Notes under the pieces: generated by a model | Told to the model about the DNA's origin: nothing | Database searches by the model: none | The model's input: only the letters and a program-made list of their open reading frames with translations | In this document: piece after piece, positions 43,806-51,274 of the stretch | Position numbering within the stretch: the stretch's first letter is position 1 | Layout: every line of letters starts with the position of its first letter | Translations under genes and position numbers: made by a program | From: Pseudomonas asplenii | Lineage (GTDB): Bacteria > Pseudomonadota > Gammaproteobacteria > Pseudomonadales > Pseudomonadaceae | NCBI RefSeq assembly: GCF_001293465.1 | Contig: NZ_JSYZ01000028.1 | Span: 1 to 64,000 of the forward strand | Direction of reading: 5' to 3' | DNA length: 64,000 bases

Positions 43806-44555
43806 ATGAGCGCTGAAGAAAAGATCGACACGACTACGCCTGCCGTCATCGCCAAATCCACCAGTCAATTTCCCTGGGTGCTCGCGCTGCCGTTTTTGGG
43901 CTTCGTCGGTTATGCCGCGCCGTACGTCACTGGTTTGATTTATTGGCAACACTATCTGCGCGGCCTCAGCATTCCCTCTGGACTGTTCGAAGCTGAGTCT
44001 CGGGATTATTTTGTATTCGCCTACGTGGCTCTGGTCGAGTCGCTTGGCAACTGGACTGGCATTGTGCGCAACCCGTTTGTCTGGCTCTCCGTCGCTGGTT
44101 TTATCCTGGCACTCTCTGTTGAGCTGGTGGTCATCAAGAAGCTCGAAAAAAATGCTCGGATAAAAAGCACGTTCGAAAAATACACCCGTAATCGATACGT
44201 CGCTCTCACCAGTGGGCTTGTTGTGCTTTGCGCAGCCATTACGACCGTGTTGATGCTGATACCGCTTATCCTGCTGCCAGTCCTGCTTATTCCTGGCGCC
44301 ATTGGAAATTACGGTGCCGATCAAACCCTGAAGCGCGACCGTGAGATTTTTGCCAGGGGTTGTGATTTCTCCGAGGAGGCAAAAAGGCACTGTTACGTGG
44401 TCCGGGATGGCGAGAAAGTCATTGCCTCGGGCTTTCTGGTGGCGACCTCGGGCTCCAGGCTGGCTATTTATGAAAATGGCCGACCCAGGATCCTTCCACT
44501 GAAGGACTACAGTGTCGAAACGCTGGTTGAAGATGAAAAATCGACTACAGAGTAA
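43806..44555 (+). CDS. Inner-membrane protein, unknown
   Basis: A 249-residue protein with about four hydrophobic segments (WVLALPFLGFVGYAAPYVTGLIYW, the YFVFAYVALVESLG region, FVWLSVAGFILALSVELVVI, YVALTSGLVVLCAAITTVLMLIPLILLPVLLIP) and a soluble C-terminal domain of about 70 residues with several strands (RHCYVVRDGEKVIASGFLVA). I do not recognise the family. It is in the low-GC patch together with other orphan hypotheticals, which suggests recent arrival. Confidence 0.65.
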   Translation: MSAEEKIDTTTPAVIAKSTSQFPWVLALPFLGFVGYAAPYVTGLIYWQHYLRGLSIPSGLFEAESRDYFVFAYVALVESLGNWTGIVRNPFVWLSVAGFILALSVELVVIKKLEKNARIKSTFEKYTRNRYVALTSGLVVLCAAITTVLMLIPLILLPVLLIPGAIGNYGADQTLKRDREIFARGCDFSEEAKRHCYVVRDGEKVIASGFLVATSGSRLAIYENGRPRILPLKDYSVETLVEDEKSTTE

Positions 44556-44656
44556 AAATCGTGAGCCACGCCCTCTCCACTTCGAGTTGGTGTTCCCATT
44601 CCAGGTGTGTGTTCAGAGCGTACTGCTGAACACGCATCGAAATAGCGAGGGTAAAT

Positions 44657-45463
44657 TTGCTAAATCAAGAAGTTAACAATGAGATCATTCGAGGAGATTT
44701 CCAGGGGAAAACCTCTGCTGAGCTCAAGGGCCTGTATGTCAAGCGCAACTCACTGAATGTTTCTCCAGGGGAGCATATTTATCGGCTATTCCGGATTGAC
44801 TATCTCTTGAAGGATGTAAAGAAATCAACGCTGAGCCTGGTTAAAGTTTGCCCTGACTCTTTTGACGACCCAGGGGAAAACCCATTGATCGACAAAAAAT
44901 TCATGGAGAATGGAGATGAGATCCTTTTAGGGTTCCTGGATTGTTATTATGCTCTTTGTTGGACTGACGACCCGCTTGATTCAAGGTGGCGGCGAGACCG
45001 ATTCTTGCGTGGGCGAGCAGGTGCAAGGGTAAGGGTTTCGCTAGAAAAATTCATGTATCAGATGATGGATGAGCGGGATCGATACTTTATGCTTCACTGC
45101 TTTGCCGCAAGGGTTGAGTACCGTAGTGATGAGGCGATGCAGGCTCTTTTGAGCAGTAATGACTATTCGGTACATCTGGACTCGCTGGGTCAAGGAGGCG
45201 TCCTGGCTGTTTCGACGGTCACCGATTTCTTGGAGGAAGAACGCGAAATTCGCATAGTGTACTCTTATGAACGCGATAATGCATTCGTAGCAGAACAGGT
45301 TCGACTTGAAGGGAATCTCTGTCGAATCCCCTTTGACTGGACGAATATCATTGAAGAAATAAATTTTGATGAGTCTGTATCGAAGCAAGAATATGAAAAA
45401 CTGTTGGCTCAATTGAGGAGTCATGGCATCAATTGCCCAATAACTCTGCAGCCCATAGAGTGA
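44657..45463 (+). CDS. DUF2971-like hypothetical protein
   Basis: A 268-residue cytoplasmic protein. HIYRLFRIDYLLKDVKKSTLSLVKVCPDSFDDPGENPL, followed by CYYALCWTDDPLDSRWRRDRFLRGRAG and a later acidic C-terminal half, recalls the layout of DUF2971 proteins (Y-R-x-R, FDDP-like and CFS-like blocks), which occur in defence islands and near abortive-infection genes. The match is by eye and moderate. The start is TTG 44657 with GAGG seven bases upstream. Its GC content is among the lowest in the window and its neighbours are orphans, consistent with horizontal transfer. The function is not known. Confidence 0.55.
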   Translation: MLNQEVNNEIIRGDFQGKTSAELKGLYVKRNSLNVSPGEHIYRLFRIDYLLKDVKKSTLSLVKVCPDSFDDPGENPLIDKKFMENGDEILLGFLDCYYALCWTDDPLDSRWRRDRFLRGRAGARVRVSLEKFMYQMMDERDRYFMLHCFAARVEYRSDEAMQALLSSNDYSVHLDSLGQGGVLAVSTVTDFLEEEREIRIVYSYERDNAFVAEQVRLEGNLCRIPFDWTNIIEEINFDESVSKQEYEKLLAQLRSHGINCPITLQPIE

Positions 45464-45491
45464 TTATCCAGATTCTTCCTGGCTTCTGCTG

Positions 45492-46775
45492 TTAAAGGGC
45501 TGCTCGCAAGAACCGAACCCGAGCCCGCTGCGGCCGCAGGGAAAACCACCCCCGTGGCGCCAGCTCGCCGTCGTACACGATGTCCCAATGCTCCACCCAG
45601 TAGGCCAGCGCTGCCGCCAGATCGATCATCGCCATCGCGGTTCCCGGGCAGGAACGGTCCCCCAGGCCGAACGGGAAATAGGCGCCGCGCGGCCACGTTG
45701 CCGAGTCCAGGAAACGTTCCGGGCGGAATTCCAGGGGCGCCTCGAACCAGCGTGGGTCGCGATGGGTGATCCAGCTGGAGACCATGACCACGTCGCCCCG
45801 CTTGAGCGAATGCCCGGACACTTCGATGTCTGCCGTCACCTGCCGTGGCGCCAGGCCGTAGGCTGGTGGGTACAGGCGCAGGCATTCCTGCAGCACCGCC
45901 CGCAGCAAGGGACAGTTGCGCAGGTCACTGACCGAGCGGATGGCTGGCCAGTCGATGTAGGCCAGTTCGGCCCGCAGTCGCTTGCACAGGTCCGGACGTT
46001 GCGCCAACAGCAACAGGCACCAGGTCAAGGTGACGCCAGTGGACTGGTGCGATGCCATCAGTAGCGTGCAGAGTTCATCGCGCAACTCGACCAGGGGCTT
46101 GGGCGACTGCTGCGCAACCTCGTCGACCACCGCCCGCAATTGCCCCAGCGCCCAGCGTTTGCGCGGGCAGAGTTTGCTCGGGAACCAGTGCCCCAGGGGC
46201 AGACCGGTGGACATTTCCAGCAACGCCACCCGCGACAGCAGGCGCACCGCCTTGGCGATCCGGTAGGCCGAAGGCTCCAGGTCCACCTCGAACAGCGCGT
46301 GACCGCTGAGGGTGGCGCTGAACGCGGCCATTTCCAGGTCGAGATCGTACTCGCGCCCCTCCTCTATCCGCTCTGCCCACTGTGCGGCCAGATGGCGCAC
46401 CTCACTGGCCGCTGGCGCAGTAATGTGTGGACGCACCGCCTTGCGCTGTGCCTGGGCCGGCTCGCCTTCGCGCATCATGAAGCTGCGTCCGTTCCATTGC
46501 TTGAGCATGCACAGGGCTGGCGCCCAGCGACGCAGGTCGTCGCGATGCTCGACCATCAGCTCGTGCACGGCTTGCGGATGGAACAGACACCAGACACGCT
46601 GCGGGCCCATGCGCATGACGGCGACGTCCGGCTGCATCGCGTGCATTTTCTGCAGCCAGGCCAATGGGTCGCGCTGGATCTCCAGCCAATGGCGCAAGCC
46701 GGCGCGGTTATCACCGACCCAGGGCAGATGGGCCAGCCGACGACGGATCGGGCAGTTGGGGTTGGCTTCGAGCAT
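45492..46775 (-). CDS. Cytochrome P450
   Basis: A 427-residue soluble P450 starting MLEANPNCPIRRRL. The heme-binding loop is FPFGLGDRSCPGTAMAM (ligand Cys in SCPG), the K-helix ExxR is ECLR, and the meander FRPERFL is present. In the I-helix the usual AGxET motif reads ASHQST, so the acid next to the catalytic Thr is Gln; this changes oxygen activation in some P450s and is worth noting. It closes the leftward operon after the exporter and the duplicated-domain protein A. Its likely role is oxidative tailoring of the product made by that operon. No ferredoxin gene is adjacent. A repeat element (46865-46964) separates it from the gene upstream, so a separate promoter is possible. Confidence 0.9.
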   Translation of the reverse strand: MLEANPNCPIRRRLAHLPWVGDNRAGLRHWLEIQRDPLAWLQKMHAMQPDVAVMRMGPQRVWCLFHPQAVHELMVEHRDDLRRWAPALCMLKQWNGRSFMMREGEPAQAQRKAVRPHITAPAASEVRHLAAQWAERIEEGREYDLDLEMAAFSATLSGHALFEVDLEPSAYRIAKAVRLLSRVALLEMSTGLPLGHWFPSKLCPRKRWALGQLRAVVDEVAQQSPKPLVELRDELCTLLMASHQSTGVTLTWCLLLLAQRPDLCKRLRAELAYIDWPAIRSVSDLRNCPLLRAVLQECLRLYPPAYGLAPRQVTADIEVSGHSLKRGDVVMVSSWITHRDPRWFEAPLEFRPERFLDSATWPRGAYFPFGLGDRSCPGTAMAMIDLAAALAYWVEHWDIVYDGELAPRGWFSLRPQRARVRFLRAAL

Positions 46776-46864
46776 GGTTCCGTCTCGCTTTCCTTCGCTG
46801 GGGCCTTGCAACAGCGCGGATTCTAGACTTTTCGAGCCTGAACACCAACACGACGTTACTGATC

Positions 46865-46964
46865 GTTCCCACGTGCCGCGTGGGAAACGCAGTCCGTGAC
46901 GCCCTGCGTCACAAGAGCGGACGACAAGCGTCCTGGGAGGCATTCCTACGCGTAGCGTAGGAAC
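46865..46964. repeat. Mosaic of small hairpins (Pseudomonas intergenic repeat)
   Basis: Three hairpins in a row: TTCCCACG/CGTGGGAA (46866-46886), GTGACGC/GCGTCAC (46896-46912) and TTCCTACGC/GCGTAGGAA (46943-46963). The GTTCCCACG...GTGGGAA type is a familiar Pseudomonas intergenic repeat family. It lies between two genes of the operon. Confidence 0.75.
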
Positions 46965-46988
46965 GGCCGTCTCAGAAGTCCGCTGATG

Positions 46989-47786
46989 TCAGTCGCCATT
47001 CCCGGCAATGGTGATGTAGTCGGTATACACCTGCGGCGCACCGGAGAAGGACGCCAGTTGCCGCCATTCCTCGTACATGCGCTCGCTCTCCTGGTGCTCG
47101 CGGACAAAGGTCAATGCCTTTTCCGTCGACACGTCCAGTTCCGGGTGGAAGGCATTCAGCGAGGCCAGGCTCTCGATCTCCAGCATCACCGCGTACTGGT
47201 CCAGGCGGTTACCGCCCTGCCCCTTGAGCATGTGGAACTTCCAGCCCGGGTAGTCTTCGATGCGCTGGATATTGCCGGTGATGAAGTCGTCGAAGGTCTG
47301 CGCCGACACGCCGGAGCGCAACGCCAGGTTATGGATGCCCACCACCCGTGCCACCGGTTTCTCGTCGGCCACGGCGCGGTAGTTGGGGCCTTCGGCCAGG
47401 GAACTGTGGTTGTTCTGCGCCAGCAGCGAATAGGTGGAAAAAAGGGTCGGCAGTTCGGCGAAGGTCGCGAAGGTTTTCCATTCGGCGATCAGTTCCAGCG
47501 CCTCGCCGTGCTGCTGCCAGAACTCGCGGGCATGGGCGGTCTGGTCGCCGTTGTGGTCGATGTAGTGGGCATATTCTTCGGCGCTGGGCGCTTCGAACAG
47601 CATCAGGTACTGGTTCTGTCGCTCGCCGCGCAGGCCCTTGAGCAACGTCCAGCGCCAACCGGGATACGCCGGGATGGCGACGCCACGCTGGCGCACGAAA
47701 TCCTCGAAATGCTCGGCAGTGACGCCCTTTTTCAGGTTGAGACCAATGTAGTGCAGGCTGAATACCGCTGCGGATTCCTGATTCAT
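46989..47786 (-). CDS. Duplicated-domain protein A, probable dimeric alpha/beta barrel
   Basis: A 265-residue protein built of two related halves of about 110 residues. Each half has a short strand with His (VFSLHYIGLNL, VVGIHNLALR), GV-containing helix, and then YPGW(R/K)-aromatic-(T/H)-(L/M)LKG and an RxxQY(L/A)M(L/L)(F/E)E block (YPGWRWTLLKGLRGER, YPGWKFHMLKGQGGNR). The pattern recalls dimeric alpha/beta-barrel proteins (EthD, Dabb and HapK/RedY-type proteins of natural-product clusters), which bind small hydrophobic or aromatic ligands. It is a paralogue of the protein at 49016-49822. I cannot assign a reaction. Confidence 0.7.
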   Translation of the reverse strand: MNQESAAVFSLHYIGLNLKKGVTAEHFEDFVRQRGVAIPAYPGWRWTLLKGLRGERQNQYLMLFEAPSAEEYAHYIDHNGDQTAHAREFWQQHGEALELIAEWKTFATFAELPTLFSTYSLLAQNNHSSLAEGPNYRAVADEKPVARVVGIHNLALRSGVSAQTFDDFITGNIQRIEDYPGWKFHMLKGQGGNRLDQYAVMLEIESLASLNAFHPELDVSTEKALTFVREHQESERMYEEWRQLASFSGAPQVYTDYITIAGNGD

Positions 47787-47831
47787 GATGACTCCATGGA
47801 GGGGTAACGTCGGGACGAAACAAACCGGTGT

Positions 47832-49016
47832 CTAGCGCACAGCCTTCGGCCCCTGGCCAGTGATGCGCCAGGCGCTGGCGCAGACCAGCAGCAGGATCAC
47901 CACCCCGGCGCCAAAGGCGCTGGTCAGGCTGGCATGCCGGGCGACCAGGCCGATCAGCGCCGGGCCGCTGAGCAGGCCGCTGTAGCCGACCAGGGTCACG
48001 GCCGACAGGGCCATGCCCGATGGCACGCGCGGATGGTTGCCGGCGGTGCTGAACAGGATCGGCACGATGTTGGAAAGGCCGATGCCCGCCAGGACGAAGC
48101 CGCCCAGCGCCACCCCCGGCCGATCGATCGAGACGATCAGCAACAGGCCGATGGCAGCACAGCCGGCACCGGCCGCCAGCAGGCGCCGGTGCCCCACGGC
48201 ATTGACCAGGCGGTCACCGCCCAGCCGGCATAGCGCCACGGCCAGGGCGTAGAGGGTGTAGCCGAAGCCGGCGTGGCTCTTGTCCATGCCCCGCTCGCTG
48301 TGCAGCAGCACTGCCGACCAGTCGAGCATCGCCCCTTCGATCATGAAGATGAAAAAGCACAGCAGCGCGATGACCAGCAGGCTCGGCTGGGCCAGCGCCC
48401 GCAGCAGGCCCGCGCTCTCACCAGGCTCCCGGGGCTGTCGGCCGAGCAGATGGGCGCAGGCCTGCATCACCAGCAACGCGATCAGCAGCACCACCAGCAG
48501 GATCGCCTGCAGAGGCGCCAGCCCCGCCCACAACAGCAGACTGACGCCACCCGCCCCGGCCACGCTGCCGATGCTGTAGAAACCATGGAAACCGGACATC
48601 TTCGCCTGCCCGCTGTCGCGTTCGACAATCACCGCCTGGGCGTTCATCGACACATCGAGCAGGCCGTTGACCGCGCCAAACAGCAGCAAGGCCGCGGCGA
48701 GCGCCAGTGTTGCGCTGGCATGCATCATGAACGGCAGCACCAGACACAACAGTGTGGCGCAGGCCAGGATCACGGCCCGGCAGCCGAACCGGGCGATCAG
48801 CCACCCGGTAAAGGGCATCGCCAGCATGGAACCGGCGGCGATGCAGAACAGCAGCAGGCCCAGGGTGTCGTCGCCGATGGCCAGCCGGCCCTTGACGAAG
48901 GGAATCAGCGGTGCCCAGGCGGCCATGCCCAGCCCGGCGACAAAGAAAGTCCGCCGAGTAGCCTGCTGCTGGCGCAGATTGCCCGCCAGTCGTGAGTCGA
49001 GCACTTGAGTCGTCAT
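47832..49016 (-). CDS. MFS exporter
   Basis: A 394-residue major facilitator protein starting MTTQVLDSRL with about 12 transmembrane helices (FFVAGLGMAAWAPLIPFVKGRL, LGLLLFCIAAGSMLAMPFTGWL, AVILACATLLCLVLPFMM). It resembles sugar-efflux or drug-efflux permeases (YbjJ/BCR-like). Its ATG overlaps the stop of the preceding paralogue B gene (ATGA). In this operon it is the natural exporter of the pathway product or a self-resistance pump. Confidence 0.88.
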   Translation of the reverse strand: MTTQVLDSRLAGNLRQQQATRRTFFVAGLGMAAWAPLIPFVKGRLAIGDDTLGLLLFCIAAGSMLAMPFTGWLIARFGCRAVILACATLLCLVLPFMMHASATLALAAALLLFGAVNGLLDVSMNAQAVIVERDSGQAKMSGFHGFYSIGSVAGAGGVSLLLWAGLAPLQAILLVVLLIALLVMQACAHLLGRQPREPGESAGLLRALAQPSLLVIALLCFFIFMIEGAMLDWSAVLLHSERGMDKSHAGFGYTLYALAVALCRLGGDRLVNAVGHRRLLAAGAGCAAIGLLLIVSIDRPGVALGGFVLAGIGLSNIVPILFSTAGNHPRVPSGMALSAVTLVGYSGLLSGPALIGLVARHASLTSAFGAGVVILLLVCASAWRITGQGPKAVR

Positions 49017-49822
49017 CAGCTCAGACTCTGCGCGACCGACAGGTAGTCGGTGTAGATCTGCGGCGAGCCGGAGAACGACGCCAGTTGCTTCCACTCCTCG
49101 TACATCTGTTTGGTGTCGCGATGGGCCCGGGCGAATTTCGCCGCCTCGTCGGTGGCGATATCCGGCTCCGGGTAGAACACATCCAGCGCCTGGAGGCTGG
49201 CGATCTCCATCATCACCACGTACTGGTCCAGGCGATTGCCGCGCTCGCCCTTGAGCAGGTGGAACTTCCAGTCCGGGTAGTCCTCGATGCGATGGTGGTT
49301 CTCGGCAATGAAGGTCTCGAAGGTCTGCGCCTGGACATCCGCACGCAACGCCAGGTTGTGGAGGCCGATCACCCGGGCGATGGGCGCCTGCCCTGCCCGC
49401 TCCTGGTAGCGCGGGCCCGGCGCGACCGTGCTCTTGCGGTTTTCGGCCAGCAGGCGGTAGTCGGTATAGAGTGTCGGCAGTTCGGCGTAGGTGCCGTAGC
49501 GTCGCCATTCGCCGAGGATATCCAGGGCCTGCGGCCGCTCACGCCAGAACTGGCGGGCCCGTTCGGTCTTGTTGCCATCGGCCGTGATATACAGGTCACG
49601 CTGTTCGGCACTGGCGATCTCGAACAGCATCAGGTACTGCCCTGCCCGCTCGCCCCGCAGCCCGCGCAGCAGGGTCCAGCTCCAGCCCGGGTAACAGGGA
49701 AGGTGCACGCCTTTCTCGCGCACGAAGGTTTCGAACTGCTCCGGCGTCACCCCGGCCTCGGTATCGATGGCGATGTAGTGGAGGCTGAAGACCGCTGTGG
49801 AGGGAGTGTTGTGCTGTTGCAT
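49016..49822 (-). CDS. Duplicated-domain protein B, paralogue of protein A
   Basis: A 268-residue paralogue of the protein at 46989-47786, with the same two-half layout. Shared blocks are FSLHYIAIDTEAGVTPEQFETFVREKG, YPGWSWTLLRGLRGER, IGLHNLALRADVQAQTFETFI and YPDWKFHLLKGERGNR, and the C-terminal MYEEWKQLASFSGSPQIYTDYL, which is almost the same as in A (MYEEWRQLASFSGAPQVYTDYI). Four copies of one domain in one operon suggest heterodimers or two related binding steps. Its stop overlaps the MFS start and it begins 12 bases after the radical SAM stop. Confidence 0.75.
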   Translation of the reverse strand: MQQHNTPSTAVFSLHYIAIDTEAGVTPEQFETFVREKGVHLPCYPGWSWTLLRGLRGERAGQYLMLFEIASAEQRDLYITADGNKTERARQFWRERPQALDILGEWRRYGTYAELPTLYTDYRLLAENRKSTVAPGPRYQERAGQAPIARVIGLHNLALRADVQAQTFETFIAENHHRIEDYPDWKFHLLKGERGNRLDQYVVMMEIASLQALDVFYPEPDIATDEAAKFARAHRDTKQMYEEWKQLASFSGSPQIYTDYLSVAQSLS

Positions 49823-49834
49823 CGACGCGCTCCT

Positions 49835-51274
49835 TCAGGCCCGGGGCTCAGTGAACTGGGTATTGATGATGGCTTCCACCAGGGTCACGCCATTGGGCGT
49901 CAGCCGCACCCGCTCGCCCTCGACGCTGACCAGCGCCTTGTCCACCAGGGTCTTGAGGGCTGCGCTGATAATCGGGTTGTCGTGGTAGCTGCGTCCGTCG
50001 AAGCGCTGGCGGAACACCTGGTCGTCCACCGGCACCAGGGTGGAAAGGGCCATCTTGAAGGCGTTCACCTCCCGCTGCAGCGGCGAGACGCCACGGCTTT
50101 CGTCGATGGGCAGGCGGCCTTCGTCCAGCGCCTGCTTGTATTTGGCATAGCCGGTGATATTGATCGCTTCGGCGCGGGTGCATTTGGAACTGCCGCCCAG
50201 GCCGATCGCCACCTCGGGGTACTGGGTCTCGAGGTCGGTGATCAGGCCCTTCCACTTTTCCGGCTGCAGGTCGTTCTGGTGGAAGTACATGGTCGGGTGC
50301 TCGCGATAGCTGGGCGCCAGGTACTGCTCCACCAGCTCGCGCATCTGGTACTGCTTGCCCAGGCCCGGGAAGGTCATGTCGTTCATGCTGATCAGGCCCT
50401 TGCGCTGCCAGTGGCTCTGCTTCTCGCCGGAGACCCCGGTGCGGGTCTTCATGAACTCCTCCATGTGCAGCTTGCTGATGACCACATGGGACAGTTCCAG
50501 CTCCAGGGCCTTCTGCATGTCGTACTTCACATCATCGACGCTCTGGCCGAGCATGCCGTAGATCAGGTCGACACTGACCCACTCCAGGCCGATGGCGCGG
50601 GCGTGGTGGATGGTGTCCACGCACTCCTCGGCCGAGTGCATGCGCCCGCAGGCGGCAATGATGCGGTCGTCGAAGGACTGCGCGCCGAAGCTGATCTTGG
50701 TGAAACCCAGTTCCTTGAGCAGCGACAGGTATTCCCTGTTCAGCGTGCCCGGCTCGCCCTCGAAGCGCAGGGTCGCGGCCGAGAAGTTGAAGTGGCTCCG
50801 GTAGAACGCCATCAACCGGCGCAGCTCCGACTCCGGCAGCAGCGAGGGCGTCCCCCCGAAGATATTGAACTCGCCGACCTCGGCCCGGGCCAGGCTCGGC
50901 ACCTTCTGCAGCCACAGGCCGGCTTCCCGGATGTTGTAGTCCACCACATCGCGGAACACCACCTGGGACGAGGCCGCCTTGGGGTTGAGGATCACCGTCG
51001 GGTACTGGCAGAAATGGCAGCGGTAGCGACAGGTGGGAATGTAGGCCCACAGGTGGATCTGCCTGGCCTGGCGGATTTCCCGGTCCATGTCCGCGAAGAA
51101 CGACGGCAACGGATAGCCGGGCATATCGCCGGGGAACACGTGGCAGCCGAACGGGTCGTTGAACACGTACTCAAGGAAGGCGCTGTTGTCTGGGTGCGCG
51201 AGGAACTCATGGACCCGCGGTACCGGGTAGTTCGGGTCGATATCGTGCAGTGAGTGCAGGGCTTCGCCGTTCAT
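49835..51274 (-). CDS. HemN-like radical SAM enzyme
   Basis: A 479-residue radical SAM protein of the HemN/HemW-like class. The [4Fe-4S]-binding motif is CRYRCHFC, followed by the radical SAM barrel with FGGTPSLL (HemN GGGTP region, here with one Gly less), EGEPGTLN, ISFGAQSFDD, VSVDLIYGMLGQ and a C-terminal HemN-like domain. This class includes coproporphyrinogen oxidases, heme-processing enzymes and class C radical SAM methyltransferases and cyclopropanases of natural-product pathways. The cluster context favours the last. Its ATG overlaps the stop of the glycosyltransferase gene. The substrate is unknown. Confidence 0.85.
   Translation of the reverse strand: MNGEALHSLHDIDPNYPVPRVHEFLAHPDNSAFLEYVFNDPFGCHVFPGDMPGYPLPSFFADMDREIRQARQIHLWAYIPTCRYRCHFCQYPTVILNPKAASSQVVFRDVVDYNIREAGLWLQKVPSLARAEVGEFNIFGGTPSLLPESELRRLMAFYRSHFNFSAATLRFEGEPGTLNREYLSLLKELGFTKISFGAQSFDDRIIAACGRMHSAEECVDTIHHARAIGLEWVSVDLIYGMLGQSVDDVKYDMQKALELELSHVVISKLHMEEFMKTRTGVSGEKQSHWQRKGLISMNDMTFPGLGKQYQMRELVEQYLAPSYREHPTMYFHQNDLQPEKWKGLITDLETQYPEVAIGLGGSSKCTRAEAINITGYAKYKQALDEGRLPIDESRGVSPLQREVNAFKMALSTLVPVDDQVFRQRFDGRSYHDNPIISAALKTLVDKALVSVEGERVRLTPNGVTLVEAIINTQFTEPRA

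Noticed and set aside
49835..51274. Heme biosynthesis gene hemN
   Set aside because: The motif lacks the extra Cys of HemN, and neighbours are not heme genes.
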